Shown: one piece after another, positions 33,066 to 42,779 of the stretch
Layout: each line of letters starts with the position of its first letter
Position numbering within the stretch: the stretch's first letter is position 1
Notes under the pieces: model-generated
The model's database searches: none
Told to the model about the DNA's origin: nothing
What the model saw: the letters and a program-made list of their open reading frames with translations, nothing else
Position numbers and translations under genes: made by a program
Assembly: GCF_019749955.1 (NCBI RefSeq)
Contig: NZ_JAIEPC010000003.1
Span: forward strand, 1-64,000
Length of the DNA: 64,000 nucleotides
Direction of reading: 5' to 3'
DNA from: Sphingomonas sp.
Lineage (GTDB): Bacteria > Pseudomonadota > Alphaproteobacteria > Sphingomonadales > Sphingomonadaceae

Positions 33066-35246
33066 GTGAAGCGTTCGAATCCCTGGTTGGTGGGTGTGAC
33101 CCTTGCCGTTTTGTCCCCCGCCGCTGCGCAGGCCAAGCAACCCCCCGCGCCGCCCCCCGCGTCACCTGAAGCGCCGGAGGGGCAGGCCAAGCCCACTGCC
33201 CCTGCCGACCAGCCAAATGAAGTGATCGTCACTGGCACGCTCGATCATAGCGAGCGCGACGTGCTGTCGGGGACGTCGGTCCTGAGCGGCGCTGAGCTGA
33301 CGCGCAATCTTCAGCCAACGATCGGCGAAACCCTTGCGCGCCAGCCCGGCGTTTCGGCAACCTCGTTCGGGCCCAACGCCTCGCGTCCGATCCTGCGCGG
33401 TTTCCAGGGCGACCGCATCCGCGTGCTGACCGACGGGATCGGCTCGATCGACGTGTCGAATACCTCGGTCGATCACGCCGTCGTCATCAACCCGCTGCTC
33501 GCTGAGCGCATCGAAGTGCTGCGCGGGCCAGCGGCGCTGCTCTATGGCTCGTCGGCGGTGGGCGGCGTGGTCAATGTCATCGACGCCCGCATTCCGCGCA
33601 GGGTGCCGGACAAGGGCTATAGTCTCGACGCGATCGGCACCTATGGCTCGGCGGCCAACGAGCGTTCGATCGGCGCCAGCGCCAATGTCGCACTGGGCAA
33701 TCAGTTCGTGATCAACACCAATGGCAGCTATTCGAAGACCGATGATCTGCGCATCCCGGGCTTTGCGCTGACGCCCGCGCGCCGCGCCGAAGCGCTGGCG
33801 ACCAGCCTCCTCCCCTTCAATCCGGCCGACCCGGACCGAATCGACTTTGCGGGCAACGCTGCCATTCGCGGCACACTTCCCAACAGCGCGAGCGAGACCT
33901 GGACTGCCGGTGTCGGCGCCGCGCTGATCACTGATGGCGGATCGCTTGGCCTTTCCTATGGCCATTATGCGAGCCTGTACGGCGTGCCGATCCGCTATGC
34001 GACGCAGATCGGCCAGGGGCAGGAAAGCCCGCGCATCGACATCGTCCAGAACCGCCTCGATCTGCGCGGCGAAGTCGACACCGGTGGGGGCTTTATCGAA
34101 ACGCTGCGGCTGCGCGCGGGCTATGCGGCGTATCGCCAGTTCGAGCTCGAGCCCGATGGCGCGGTGGCGACGACCTTCCTCAACAACGGCTTTGAAGGCC
34201 GGTTCGAAATCATCCAGGCCCGGCGCGGGGCGTGGCTCGGCGCGTCGGGGGTGCAATTCTCCAACCGCGAGTTCAACGTGATCGGCGACGAAGCCTTTCT
34301 GCCGCGCAATGCCACCGCGCAGACGGGTATATTCACCCAGCAGCAGCTCGATTTCGGGCGGTTCAAGGCTGAGGCCGGCGCGCGCTATGAATGGACCGAC
34401 CTGTCATCGCGCAGCGACATTGGCGATCTGCGCTATTTCCGCGGTGATCGCCGATTCGGCGCTTTCTCGGGCGCGGTCGGCGCGTCCTATGGGGTAAGCG
34501 ATGCGGTGCGTTTCGGCCTGAACCTGTCGCGCACCGAACGCGCGCCGAGCGCCGAAGAACTGTTCGCCAATGGTTCGCACGCGGGCACGCAAGCCTATGA
34601 ACTCGGCAATCCCGACTTCCGGCTGGAAAAGAGCTGGGGGCTCGAAGCGACGCTCCACGCGCATGGCGAAGGCTATAGCTTCGACGCGTCGGCCTATTAC
34701 AACTGGTTCTCGAACTTCATTTCGGACAACCAGACCGATCAGGCGGTGTGCGAAGCCGCGGCGGCGCCGAGCGGACGTGATGTCGATCTGCCGTGCTTCC
34801 AGCTGTCCCAAGGCGATGCGCGTTACTATGGCTTCGAAGCGAGCGGATCGGTGAAGGTCGCGCAGCTTGGCAATTATGCGATCAACGTCGATGCGCTGGG
34901 CGATTATGTCCGCGCGACATTGGTCGGCAACGGCCCCGCCCCGCGCATTCCCCCTGTGCGCGTGCTCGGCGGGATCGAGGCGCAGTCAGACCGGTTGAGC
35001 GGGCGGATCGAAGTCGAGCATGTTTTCGCGCAGAACCGCGTGGCGGCGTTCGAGACGACGACGCGCGATTTCACCCTCGTCAACTTCTCGGCGCAGTGGC
35101 AGCCGTTCGCGGACAACAAGACGACGCTCACTCTGTCAGCGAACAATCTGTTCGACGCCGACGCGCGGCGGCACGCGAGTTTTCTGAAGGATTTCGCCCC
35201 GCTCGCCGGGCGGGATATTCGCGTGACGGTGCGGTTCGCGCTTTAA
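33066..35246 (+). CDS. TonB-dependent receptor, ZnuD-like
   Basis: The product has 726 residues from a GTG with GGAG 7 bases upstream. Features in order are a signal peptide ending AQA-K, a proline-rich linker, a TonB-box-like EVIVTG, a plug domain (TIGETLARQPGVSATSFGP, ERIEVLRGPAALLYGSSAVGGVVNV), and a beta-barrel ending in aromatic/charged RVTVRFAL. The overall pattern, with FISDNQTDQ and a C-terminal GRDIRVTVRF, resembles ZnuD-type zinc receptors, but I cannot verify the metal ligands. It is probably controlled through the palindrome upstream. Confidence 0.85.
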   Translation: MKRSNPWLVGVTLAVLSPAAAQAKQPPAPPPASPEAPEGQAKPTAPADQPNEVIVTGTLDHSERDVLSGTSVLSGAELTRNLQPTIGETLARQPGVSATSFGPNASRPILRGFQGDRIRVLTDGIGSIDVSNTSVDHAVVINPLLAERIEVLRGPAALLYGSSAVGGVVNVIDARIPRRVPDKGYSLDAIGTYGSAANERSIGASANVALGNQFVINTNGSYSKTDDLRIPGFALTPARRAEALATSLLPFNPADPDRIDFAGNAAIRGTLPNSASETWTAGVGAALITDGGSLGLSYGHYASLYGVPIRYATQIGQGQESPRIDIVQNRLDLRGEVDTGGGFIETLRLRAGYAAYRQFELEPDGAVATTFLNNGFEGRFEIIQARRGAWLGASGVQFSNREFNVIGDEAFLPRNATAQTGIFTQQQLDFGRFKAEAGARYEWTDLSSRSDIGDLRYFRGDRRFGAFSGAVGASYGVSDAVRFGLNLSRTERAPSAEELFANGSHAGTQAYELGNPDFRLEKSWGLEATLHAHGEGYSFDASAYYNWFSNFISDNQTDQAVCEAAAAPSGRDVDLPCFQLSQGDARYYGFEASGSVKVAQLGNYAINVDALGDYVRATLVGNGPAPRIPPVRVLGGIEAQSDRLSGRIEVEHVFAQNRVAAFETTTRDFTLVNFSAQWQPFADNKTTLTLSANNLFDADARRHASFLKDFAPLAGRDIRVTVRFAL

Positions 35247-35276
35247 GCCCAATCAACGGGGGCCTCATTTCCCAAA

Positions 35277-35353
35277 CCGTTCGTGTCGAGCGAAGTCGAG
35301 ACACCGCGCGGATCGCTTGCGGCCCGTCGCTCGACTGCGCTCGGGACGAACGG
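35277..35353. repeat. intergenic inverted repeat (CCGTTCGT family)
   Basis: About 28-bp arms beginning CCGTTCGT and ending ACGAACGG enclose a short centre, in the 3'-3' gap between the TonB receptor and galE. The arms contain TCGAGCG and AGTCGAG cores. It could double as a bidirectional terminator. The terminal CCGTTCG resembles the REP-like copies at 38.7 and 59.2 kb, though the arms differ. Confidence 0.7.
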
Positions 35354-35359
35354 AAGGGG

Positions 35360-36352
35360 TTAGGCCCCCCGCTCCGCCAATTTCCGCTCCCACGCCAGTG
35401 CATGCGCCACAATCGTGTCGAGATCATCCAGCTTCGGCCGCCACGGCAAGGTCGCCAGAATCCGCGCATTATCGGCCGTCAGCGCATCGGGGTCGCCCGC
35501 GCGGCGGCCTTCGTAGCGGCGCTCGATCTTGACATTGGTCACCCGGTCGACTGCGTCGAGCACGTCGTTGACCGAATAGCCGCGGCCATAGCCCGCGTTC
35601 ATGATGTGACTCTCGCCCGGCCGCGCCACCAGCAGGTCGAGCGCGTGGACATGCGCCGCCGCCAGATCGCTGACATGGATGTAATCGCGCACCCCCGTCC
35701 CGTCGGGCGTCGCGAAATCGGTGCCGAAGATGCTGACATGGCCACGCTTGCCGGTCGCCGCCTCGACCGCGACCTTGATCAGGTGCGTGGCGCCTGCCGT
35801 CGACTGGCCCGATCGCCCCTCGGGGTCTGCCCCCGCGACGTTGAAATAGCGTAAAGCACAGTAATTGATCGGGTGCGCGGCGGCGACATCGGCGAGCATA
35901 TGCTCGGTCATCAGCTTCGACATGCCATAGGGATTGATCGGGCGCTTCGGCATATCCTCGCGCACCGGCACCTCATCGGGAATGCCATAGGTCGCTGCTG
36001 TCGATGAAAAGATGAAATGCGGCACCCCGCAAGCGACCGCGCTTTCGATCAGCGATCGGCTCGCGGCGGTGTTGTTGCGGTAATATTTGAGCGGGTCGCT
36101 GACCGATTCAGGCACCACGACCGAGCCTGCAAAATGCATGATCGCGCGCACGTCATGGTCGCGCATCACGTCACGCACCGCGTCATCCTCGATATTCGCC
36201 TGCACCAGCGTGGCGCGCGGATCGACCGCCCAGGCAAAGCCAGTGACCAGATTGTCGACCACCACCACCCGGTGCCCCGCATCGCACAGCGCCAGCACGG
36301 CGTGGCTGCCGATGTAACCCGCCCCGCCCGTCACCAGTATCGCGCCGTCCAT
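35360..36352 (-). CDS. galE: UDP-glucose 4-epimerase
   Basis: This 330-residue extended short-chain dehydrogenase has the NAD-binding TGGAGYIGSHA at the N-terminus, the SSTAATYG segment with the catalytic Ser/Thr region, and the active-site YGMSK motif (NPYGMSKLM). GalE interconverts UDP-glucose and UDP-galactose for surface polysaccharide synthesis. Length and motif order are normal. It is not in an obvious operon. Confidence 0.95.
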   Translation of the reverse strand: MDGAILVTGGAGYIGSHAVLALCDAGHRVVVVDNLVTGFAWAVDPRATLVQANIEDDAVRDVMRDHDVRAIMHFAGSVVVPESVSDPLKYYRNNTAASRSLIESAVACGVPHFIFSSTAATYGIPDEVPVREDMPKRPINPYGMSKLMTEHMLADVAAAHPINYCALRYFNVAGADPEGRSGQSTAGATHLIKVAVEAATGKRGHVSIFGTDFATPDGTGVRDYIHVSDLAAAHVHALDLLVARPGESHIMNAGYGRGYSVNDVLDAVDRVTNVKIERRYEGRRAGDPDALTADNARILATLPWRPKLDDLDTIVAHALAWERKLAERGA

Positions 36353-36423
36353 CCTTGGTATCCCCGATTGCGTGTTGCGTCCGCGTTCCTATCTAATGCG
36401 CACAGAGTTTAAAGGAGCTATTG

Positions 36424-36972
36424 ATGGCCACGGAAATCGCGACGCTTGCCGGTGGGTGCTTCTGGTGCACCGAAGCGGTGTTCAACGACGTGATCGGCGT
36501 CGAAAAGGTCGAAAGCGGCTATATCGGCGGCCATGTCCCCAATCCGACCTATCGCCAGGTCTGCGGCGGCGACACGGGGCATGCCGAAGCGATCCGGGTG
36601 ACGTTCGATAACGATCAGCTCAGCTACGGCGATCTGCTCGACATGTTTTTCGCGACGCACGACCCGACGACGCTCAACCGCCAGGGCAATGACGTCGGCA
36701 CCCAGTACCGCTCGACGATCTTCCCGCATTCGGACGAGCAGCGGATCGAAGCCAAGGCCGCGATGCAGCGCGCCGCGTCGGGCTGGCCCGCGCCGATCGT
36801 GACGACGATCGAGCCGCTGAGCGAATGGTACACCGCCGAGGATTACCACCAGGAATATTGGGGTGGCGACGGCCAGCGGAATCCCTATTGCATCGCGGTG
36901 ATCCCGCCCAAGCTCAACAAGCTGCGCAAGAGCTTTGCGGCGCGGTCGAAGTCGGCGCAGGCGGTGGGGTGA
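36424..36972 (+). CDS. msrA: peptide methionine-(S)-S-oxide reductase
   Basis: The product has 182 residues from the ATG, 6-7 bases after AAGGAG. The catalytic motif GGCFWCTE is at residues 10-17, and the conserved YRSTIF and EDYHQEYW stretches follow. MsrA repairs oxidised methionine in proteins. The C-terminal [10 protein letters not shown] lacks a further Cys pair, so recycling would depend on the second Cys of GGCFWC or on external thiols. Confidence 0.95.
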   Translation: MATEIATLAGGCFWCTEAVFNDVIGVEKVESGYIGGHVPNPTYRQVCGGDTGHAEAIRVTFDNDQLSYGDLLDMFFATHDPTTLNRQGNDVGTQYRSTIFPHSDEQRIEAKAAMQRAASGWPAPIVTTIEPLSEWYTAEDYHQEYWGGDGQRNPYCIAVIPPKLNKLRKSFAARSKSAQAVG

Positions 36973-37074
36973 GGGGGACGAAAGAGCTTCGTTTGTTGTG
37001 CCTAAACTGTTGCCCTTAGCGAAAAGACATTCGATCAGTTCCAGTAAAGATCGCTCTTATGGCAGAGAAAAGTC

Positions 37075-37803
37075 TTGAAGAATCAAGTGATTGACCTAGT
37101 AACTGCTGCTCACTCGCTGCCAGATGAGTACCAAAAACTGACGCACTTAATCTATCAGTTGCGGGACTCTAATAGCATCCGCACCGACCTGACGCTTGCC
37201 AATGATTTTATCTTTACTATGGGCGTGATTCGAGGCGATGCGACGACCCAAGGGGCTGGTGGACATGCCGAGAATGCTTTTTTGGCACTTTTTTATAGTG
37301 CAATCGTTCTGTATGTAAGAGCAACAAAAACGCAGCATGACAATCGACGCTCTTTCGACTTTGTTAAAGATTATGACGAAGAGCAGAGGCAAAAACATCG
37401 AGTATTGTGCGATCTTCGCGATCATGCACTTTCGCATTATGGGACTGGTGGGATTTATAACGGGCCTGCATTCCAGAGGGATGGCGTATTCGTTGCGTCC
37501 GGACCGCAAAGCGATGGTCAGATAATGACATTGAGCCAGAGGCTTGTCATCCAACCTCAGTTGATTGCGGACCTAGGTCAGATGGCGCATAGGGCACTTA
37601 TGCTCGCAGATAAGCGAACTCAAATTCTCAATCAGAAAGTTGTAGACGCAATCAATGAGGCATCTTCCGCGTCTCCTGATCTCTTACCCGTGCTCCGCGA
37701 GCACTCAACGGACCTAGCCGATTTCCTGGGAAGTGATGAGGCGGCGAATACTCTGCTGACGGGTGCCCGGGTAGGTTACAAGCGCGGTAGCATGCAACAC
37801 TAG
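37075..37803 (+). CDS. A+T-rich HEPN-like protein, probably acquired
   Basis: This 242-residue protein is encoded by DNA clearly richer in A+T than msrA and aqpZ on either side. The start is uncertain: TTG at 37075 or GTG at 37087. It is predicted largely helical. The segment CDLRDHALSHYGTGG carries an RX5H motif (R-DHALS-H), the signature of HEPN domains, many of which are RNases in toxin-antitoxin and phage-defence systems. No antitoxin partner is adjacent. The HEPN call rests on this one motif and the helical pattern. Confidence 0.6.
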   Translation: MKNQVIDLVTAAHSLPDEYQKLTHLIYQLRDSNSIRTDLTLANDFIFTMGVIRGDATTQGAGGHAENAFLALFYSAIVLYVRATKTQHDNRRSFDFVKDYDEEQRQKHRVLCDLRDHALSHYGTGGIYNGPAFQRDGVFVASGPQSDGQIMTLSQRLVIQPQLIADLGQMAHRALMLADKRTQILNQKVVDAINEASSASPDLLPVLREHSTDLADFLGSDEAANTLLTGARVGYKRGSMQH

Positions 37804-37811
37804 CTCGCCCC

Positions 37812-38543
37812 CTACCGCACATCCCCCTCGATCGGCGGCTTCGGCGGGACATCCGCCCCCAGCGCCTTGTACGCGATTCCGCCGAGCGCGCCGCCCAGGA
37901 TCGGCGCTACCCAGAACAGCCACAATTGCTCCACAGCCCAGCCGCCGACCAGTATCGCCGGGCCAGTCGAGCGCGCGGGATTGACCGAGGTGTTGGTCAC
38001 CGGAATGCTGATCAGGTGGATGAGCGTCAGTCCAAGGCCAATCGCGATCGGCGCGAAGCCGGCGGGGGCGCGGCCGTCGGTCGATCCCATGATGATGATC
38101 AGGAACATGAACGTCATCACCACTTCGGTCACGAACCCTGCAACCATCGAATATTGCCCCGGCGAATGCGCGTCGAAGCCGTTCGCCGCAAAGCCGCTCG
38201 CGACCAGATCGAACCCCGGCTTGCCGCCTGCGATCACCGACAGCACGAACGCGCCTGCGATCGCGCCGACGACTTGCGCGATGATGTAGAGCGGCACGTC
38301 CTTCGCCGGAAAACGCCCGCCCGCGACCAGGCCGATCGTCACCGCCGGGTTGAGGTGGCAGCCCGAGATATGGCCGATCGCATAGGCCATCGTCAGCACG
38401 GTCAGCCCGAACGCGAGCGACACGCCCGCGAGACCGATCCCGACGTCCGGGAAAGCCGCCGCCAGCACCGCGCTGCCGCAGCCGCCGAGAACTAGCCAAA
38501 ACGTACCGATAAATTCCGCTGCCCCGCGCCGTGCCATGTCCAT
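37812..38543 (-). CDS. aqpZ: aquaporin Z-like water channel
   Basis: The 243-residue protein has six hydrophobic helices and both NPA half-helices: [11 protein letters not shown] and [11 protein letters not shown], the latter with the selectivity-filter Arg. It starts at an ATG with GGGGAG upstream. A water channel rather than a glycerol facilitator is suggested by the AqpZ-like [10 protein letters not shown] context. It is a single gene, converging on the HEPN-like gene. Confidence 0.93.
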   Translation of the reverse strand: MDMARRGAAEFIGTFWLVLGGCGSAVLAAAFPDVGIGLAGVSLAFGLTVLTMAYAIGHISGCHLNPAVTIGLVAGGRFPAKDVPLYIIAQVVGAIAGAFVLSVIAGGKPGFDLVASGFAANGFDAHSPGQYSMVAGFVTEVVMTFMFLIIIMGSTDGRAPAGFAPIAIGLGLTLIHLISIPVTNTSVNPARSTGPAILVGGWAVEQLWLFWVAPILGGALGGIAYKALGADVPPKPPIEGDVR

Positions 38544-38673
38544 AGCTCAAACTCCCCGAAGAATGCGGGTGAGCATAACTTGTTTCGGTGACGAGGCTAG
38601 GATCAAAACGCTGTGTCGGAGCATGATCAATTCCGGCCCCCGCGCGATCGGTATCGAATCGAACCACCCGCCA

Positions 38674-38766
38674 CCGTTCGCCCTGAGCTCGTCGAAGGGC
38701 CGTTCTTTCTTTGCCCGCGCGTCGCAAACAGAAGGACGGTGCTTCGACAAGCTCAGCACAAACGGG
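38674..38766. repeat. REP-like palindromic element, copy 1
   Basis: CCGTTCGCCCTGAGCTCG...AGGGCCGTTC at the left and GGACGGTGCTTCGACAAG...CAGCACAAACGGG at the right form imperfect inverted arms. The same element occurs at 59229-59318. Here it lies between aqpZ and the Sua5 gene. Confidence 0.85.
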
Positions 38767-38839
38767 CCGGATGCGATTCAGCGAATTTGGTCTGACCCAA
38801 TTCTGGTCGCCGCCGACTGGCGCAGCTATGGTCTGTGCG

Positions 38840-39784
38840 TCAGTGCGCCGCGCGCGCGAGCCGGTCGTTGATCGCCGCGCCCAGCCCCTCGTCGGGCACG
38901 GGCGCGACCGCGATCCTCGGCTTGCCGCTCGCGTCGGCGCCGTGGAGCGTGTCGAACAGGCTCGCGGCGGCTTCGGTCAAGTCGCCGGTGGCGGACAGCG
39001 TGTCGTCGCCCGAAACCGCGCCGAACCCGATCAGCCATTCGTCGGGCCCGGCGTCGGTCGCGTCGAGCCGGAGCGGCTTGGCGGGGGCATAATGGCTCGC
39101 GAGCTGCCCCGGCGCGATGATGCCGCCCACGGCATTCGCCAGCGGTTGGCCGAGCACCGCCGCAATCGCCGCCGCCGAAATCGGTCCCGGCCGCAGCAGG
39201 CGCGGCGTGTTGCCGGTCAGCACGATCGTCGATTCGAGCCCCTCCGGACATGGCCCGTCGTCGAGCACCAGCGCGATGCGGCCTTCGAGGCTCATCAGCA
39301 CATGCGCGGCGCGCGTCGGGCTGATGCCGCCGCTGGCGTTGGCGGATGGTGCCGCGAGCGGCTTGCCCGATGCTTCGATCAGCCCCTGAATCGCGCGGTG
39401 CGCGGGCACGCGGATCGCAATCGTCGGTAGCCCCGCCGTCACGAGCGAGGCAATCCCCGATCCGGTGCGTGCGGGCAGCACCAACGTCAGCGGTCCCGGC
39501 CAAAAGGCTTCGGCCAGCGCCCGCGCGCCCGCGTCGAAGTCGGCGAGCGCCTCGGCGGCGGCGAGGCTGGCGACATGCACGATCAGCGGGTTGAAGCTCG
39601 GGCGGCCCTTGGCGGCATAGATAGCGGCGACCGCGCGTGGATTGGTCGCGTCGGCGGCAAGACCATAGACGGTCTCGGTTGCGACGGCGATCGGCTGGCC
39701 CTCGGCAACCAGTCGCGCCGCTTCGGCAAGCGCCGCCGCGTCATAAGCCCGGCATCGTGTCGCGAAGGAATTTGTGGCGTCCAC
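38840..39784 (-). CDS. tsaC: L-threonylcarbamoyladenylate synthase (Sua5/YrdC)
   Basis: The 314-residue protein starts at a GTG. The YrdC domain is clear (ATETVYGLAADATN, IYAAKGRPSFNPLIVHV, PSANASGGISPT). The extra C-terminal ~100 residues make it a Sua5-type enzyme, not a short TsaC. It makes threonylcarbamoyl-AMP for the t6A modification of ANN-decoding tRNAs. It is divergent from the acyl-CoA dehydrogenase. Confidence 0.93.
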   Translation of the reverse strand: MDATNSFATRCRAYDAAALAEAARLVAEGQPIAVATETVYGLAADATNPRAVAAIYAAKGRPSFNPLIVHVASLAAAEALADFDAGARALAEAFWPGPLTLVLPARTGSGIASLVTAGLPTIAIRVPAHRAIQGLIEASGKPLAAPSANASGGISPTRAAHVLMSLEGRIALVLDDGPCPEGLESTIVLTGNTPRLLRPGPISAAAIAAVLGQPLANAVGGIIAPGQLASHYAPAKPLRLDATDAGPDEWLIGFGAVSGDDTLSATGDLTEAAASLFDTLHGADASGKPRIAVAPVPDEGLGAAINDRLARAAH

Positions 39785-39831
39785 AGTCGCGAGCTATAGC
39801 GACGGGGAGAGTTCGACAAGAGAGGATTGAG

Positions 39832-41553
39832 ATGCCCTTCACTGCCGCCGTCGCCGATCAGCGTTTCGTTCTGGATCATGTCGTGCGCCTGAGCGAAATC
39901 GCCGCGAGCGATCGTTTCGCCGCCGCCAGCCCCGATGTGATCGACGCCGTGCTCGAAGGCGCGGGCGCCTTTGCCGAAGGCGCATGGGCGCCGCTCAGCC
40001 GGTTAGGCGACACCGTGGGCGCGAAATGGACCCCCGACGGCGTCGTGATGCCCGAAGGCTTTGGCGCGGCCTATCAGGCCTATGTTGAGGGCGGTTGGGG
40101 CACGATCGGCGTGCCCGAAGAATTTGGCGGGCAGGGGTTGCCGTTCATCATCCAGACAGCGGTGCTGGAGACCTTGGGTGCGGCGAACATGGGCTTTGCG
40201 CTGTGCCCGACCCTGACCGTCGGCGCGATCGAGGCGCTGGCGCATCACGGCAGCCCCGAGCAGCAGGCGCTCTACTTGCCGCATCTGGCGACCGGCGCGT
40301 GGACCGGCACGATGAACCTCACCGAGCCGCAGGCGGGGAGCGATGTCGGCGCGGTGCGCAGCAAGGCCGAGCCACTGGGCGGCGACAAATGGTCGATCAC
40401 GGGGCAGAAAATCTACATCTCGTTCGGCGATCACGATATGGCCGAAAACATCGTCCACCTCGTGCTCGCGCGCACGCCCGATGCGCCGCCGGGGACCAAG
40501 GGGCTGTCGCTGTTCCTCGTGCCCAAGTACCGGCTCGACGCTGACGGCAAGCCCGGCGACCTCAACGACGTCCGCGTCGTCTCGATCGAGCATAAGCTCG
40601 GGCTGCATGCCTCGCCGACCTGTGTGCTGAGCTTCGGCGACAATGGCGATTGCGTCGGCGAGCTGATCGGGCCGGAGCTGGGCGGCATCCGCGCGATGTT
40701 TACGATGATGAACAACGCGCGGCTCAATGTTGGCCTGCAAGGCGTGCAGATCGCCGAGCGCGCGACGCAGCATGCGGTGGCTTATGCCCGCGAGCGGGTG
40801 CAGTCGGCGCGTGCGGGCGGGGGCCGTGATCCGGTCGCGATCATCGAACATCCCGATGTCCGCCGCATGCTGATGCGGATGAAAGCGCAGACGCAGGCCG
40901 CGCGCGCGCTGGTGTATCTCGCGGCGGGGCAAGTCGACCGCGCCACCTTGGGGGACGAGGCGGCGCAGAAGCGGCTCGATCTGCTCACGCCGCTGGCGAA
41001 AGCGCATGGCACCGACATCGGCTGCGAAGTGTCGAGCCTTGCCATTCAGGTGCATGGCGGCATGGGCTATGTCGAGGAAACCGGCGTCGCCCAGTTCTTC
41101 CGCGATGCGCGGATCACACCGATCTATGAAGGCACCAACGGCATTCAGGCCGCCGATCTGGTGGGCCGCAAGCTCAGCATGGACAATGGCGGGGTGATGC
41201 TCGGCCTGATTTCGGAAATGCGTGGGGCTACCGAGGATGTGGGGCTGCGCGGGCTGATCGACGCCTGCGATGATGTCGCGCGGCGGCTGCTGACGGCGGA
41301 CGTCGATGACCGGCTGGCGGCGAGCTATCCGTTCCTGACGATGCTCTCGACGGCGGTTTGCGGCTGGCTGATGGAAGCGCAGGGCCGCGCGGCGGCGAGC
41401 GGTGAGGGCGATCCCGAATTTCTAAAGATGAAGCGCGCGGTCGCCGATTTCTATGTGGCGCAGATTGTGCCCGAAGCACTGGGGCTGAAGGCCGCAGCGA
41501 TGGCGTCGGCGGCGCAACTTTACGCGCTCGCGCCGGAAGCGTTCGCGGCTTGA
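39832..41553 (+). CDS. acyl-CoA dehydrogenase (DmdC-like large form)
   Basis: The product has 573 residues from the ATG at 39832. Acyl-CoA dehydrogenase segments are present: TGTMNLTEPQAGSDVGAVRS, WSITGQKIYISFGDHDMAENI, and the C-terminal helical part with QVHGGMGYVEETGVAQFFRDARITPIYEGTNGIQ. The probable catalytic Glu is in the YEGTNGI stretch. The length and extra C-terminus match the family that includes 3-methylmercaptopropionyl-CoA dehydrogenase; the actual substrate is unknown. The TGA overlaps the start of the alpha/beta hydrolase gene. Confidence 0.92.
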   Translation: MPFTAAVADQRFVLDHVVRLSEIAASDRFAAASPDVIDAVLEGAGAFAEGAWAPLSRLGDTVGAKWTPDGVVMPEGFGAAYQAYVEGGWGTIGVPEEFGGQGLPFIIQTAVLETLGAANMGFALCPTLTVGAIEALAHHGSPEQQALYLPHLATGAWTGTMNLTEPQAGSDVGAVRSKAEPLGGDKWSITGQKIYISFGDHDMAENIVHLVLARTPDAPPGTKGLSLFLVPKYRLDADGKPGDLNDVRVVSIEHKLGLHASPTCVLSFGDNGDCVGELIGPELGGIRAMFTMMNNARLNVGLQGVQIAERATQHAVAYARERVQSARAGGGRDPVAIIEHPDVRRMLMRMKAQTQAARALVYLAAGQVDRATLGDEAAQKRLDLLTPLAKAHGTDIGCEVSSLAIQVHGGMGYVEETGVAQFFRDARITPIYEGTNGIQAADLVGRKLSMDNGGVMLGLISEMRGATEDVGLRGLIDACDDVARRLLTADVDDRLAASYPFLTMLSTAVCGWLMEAQGRAAASGEGDPEFLKMKRAVADFYVAQIVPEALGLKAAAMASAAQLYALAPEAFAA

Positions 41554-42467
41554 GCGACTGGTCGTGGACCCCGCCCGCCGACAGCGGGATCCGCGTCCGG
41601 ATGCTGCGCGCCAACGGGATCGATTTCGAACTTGCCGAGCTCGATGCGGCGGACGGCGGCACCGACCGGCTGGCGCTCTGCCTGCACGGCTTCCCCGAAC
41701 TCAACTTCAGTTGGCGCTTTCAGATGCCGCTGCTCAGCGCGCGCGGCTGGCGGGTGTGGGCGCCGAACATGCGCGGCTATGGCGCATCGTCGCGGCCCTT
41801 GGGGATCGAGGCGTATCGGCTCGACACACTCGCCGCCGATGTCGCCGCGCTGATCGACGCCAGCGGCGCGCGCGAGGTAATGCTGATCGCGCATGACTGG
41901 GGCGCCGTCGTCGCGTGGCACTTCGCGATCAAGCGGCTGCGTCCGCTCGTTCGGCTGGTGATCATGAACGTCCCGCACCCGATGGTCGCGCGGCGCGAGC
42001 GGCGGAACCTGCGCCAGCTTTCGATGAGCTGGTACATTTTCTTCTTCCAGCTGCCGTGGTTGCCCGAATTCGGCCTCAAGCAAGGCGGTGCCCAGCGGAT
42101 CGGCGCGGCCTTTACCGGGATGGCGGTCGACAAGGCGCGTTTCCCGGCCGCTGTCGCCGATGTTTACCGCGCGGCGGCGCTGCGTCCCGGCGCACTGACC
42201 GCGATGATCAATTACTACCGCGCGCTGCTGCGAACGCGCGATTTTGCCAATATCGGCGATGGCCGTATCGAAACGCCGACGCTGATGATCTGGGGCGAGG
42301 AGGACAAGGCGCTCGGAATCTGGTGTACCGAGGGCGTCGAGCAATGGGTCCCTAACCTGACCCTCCACCGGCTACCCGGCGTGTCGCATTGGGTGCAGCA
42401 GGAAGCGCCCGAGGCCGTCAATGCGCTGCTTGGCGACTGGCTTTCAACGCCAGCCGACGCGCGATAG
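41550..42467 (+). CDS. alpha/beta hydrolase, epoxide-hydrolase-like
   Basis: The 305-residue protein starts at a TTG overlapping the preceding stop. Motifs are the oxyanion HGFPE (residues ~48), the nucleophile elbow AHDWGAVVAW with Asp rather than Ser, and a late His in GVSHWVQQE. The Asp nucleophile and HGFPE point to epoxide hydrolase or haloalkane dehalogenase-type chemistry. Coupling to the acyl-CoA dehydrogenase suggests a shared degradative pathway. Confidence 0.88.
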   Translation: MSDWSWTPPADSGIRVRMLRANGIDFELAELDAADGGTDRLALCLHGFPELNFSWRFQMPLLSARGWRVWAPNMRGYGASSRPLGIEAYRLDTLAADVAALIDASGAREVMLIAHDWGAVVAWHFAIKRLRPLVRLVIMNVPHPMVARRERRNLRQLSMSWYIFFFQLPWLPEFGLKQGGAQRIGAAFTGMAVDKARFPAAVADVYRAAALRPGALTAMINYYRALLRTRDFANIGDGRIETPTLMIWGEEDKALGIWCTEGVEQWVPNLTLHRLPGVSHWVQQEAPEAVNALLGDWLSTPADAR

Positions 42468-42474
42468 CTCAATC

Positions 42475-42675
42475 TCAGGCCGCGCGGGCGAACTTGCCGC
42501 GCGATGCCATCCCGCCCGCCGTAATCGGCAGCGCGCTGCCGCAAAAGGCGCATTCGGCGGTCAGCCGACCGACATACCAATGCGACTTGCCACAACCGGG
42601 GCAAGGATTGGTCTCGTCGAGGCGAAAGGCAGGGCGAAAGCCCGATCGAGCGAGCTGAATAGGCGAGTGCAACAT
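42475..42675 (-). CDS. small zinc-ribbon protein
   Basis: The product has 66 residues from the ATG at 42675, 6 bases after GGAG; a TTG at 42696 is the alternative. Two CxxC pairs (CPGCGKSHWY and CAFCGSAL) spaced by about 16 residues form a zinc-ribbon. The basic C-terminus (ASRGKFARAA) could bind nucleic acid. Function is unknown. Confidence 0.7.
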   Translation of the reverse strand: MLHSPIQLARSGFRPAFRLDETNPCPGCGKSHWYVGRLTAECAFCGSALPITAGGMASRGKFARAA

Positions 42676-42779
42676 GCGCGGCTCCCAATGCTTCAATAGG
42701 TCTAAAGCATGGTGAACCGTATTCGGTTCCCGATGGGCCGTTGATTTATGTAGGGTACCGGAAATTTGCCGCGAAGAAC

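Noticed and set aside
33162..34256. 364-codon minus-strand frame opposite the TonB receptor
   Set aside because: No motif and no ribosome site; the receptor frame is clear.
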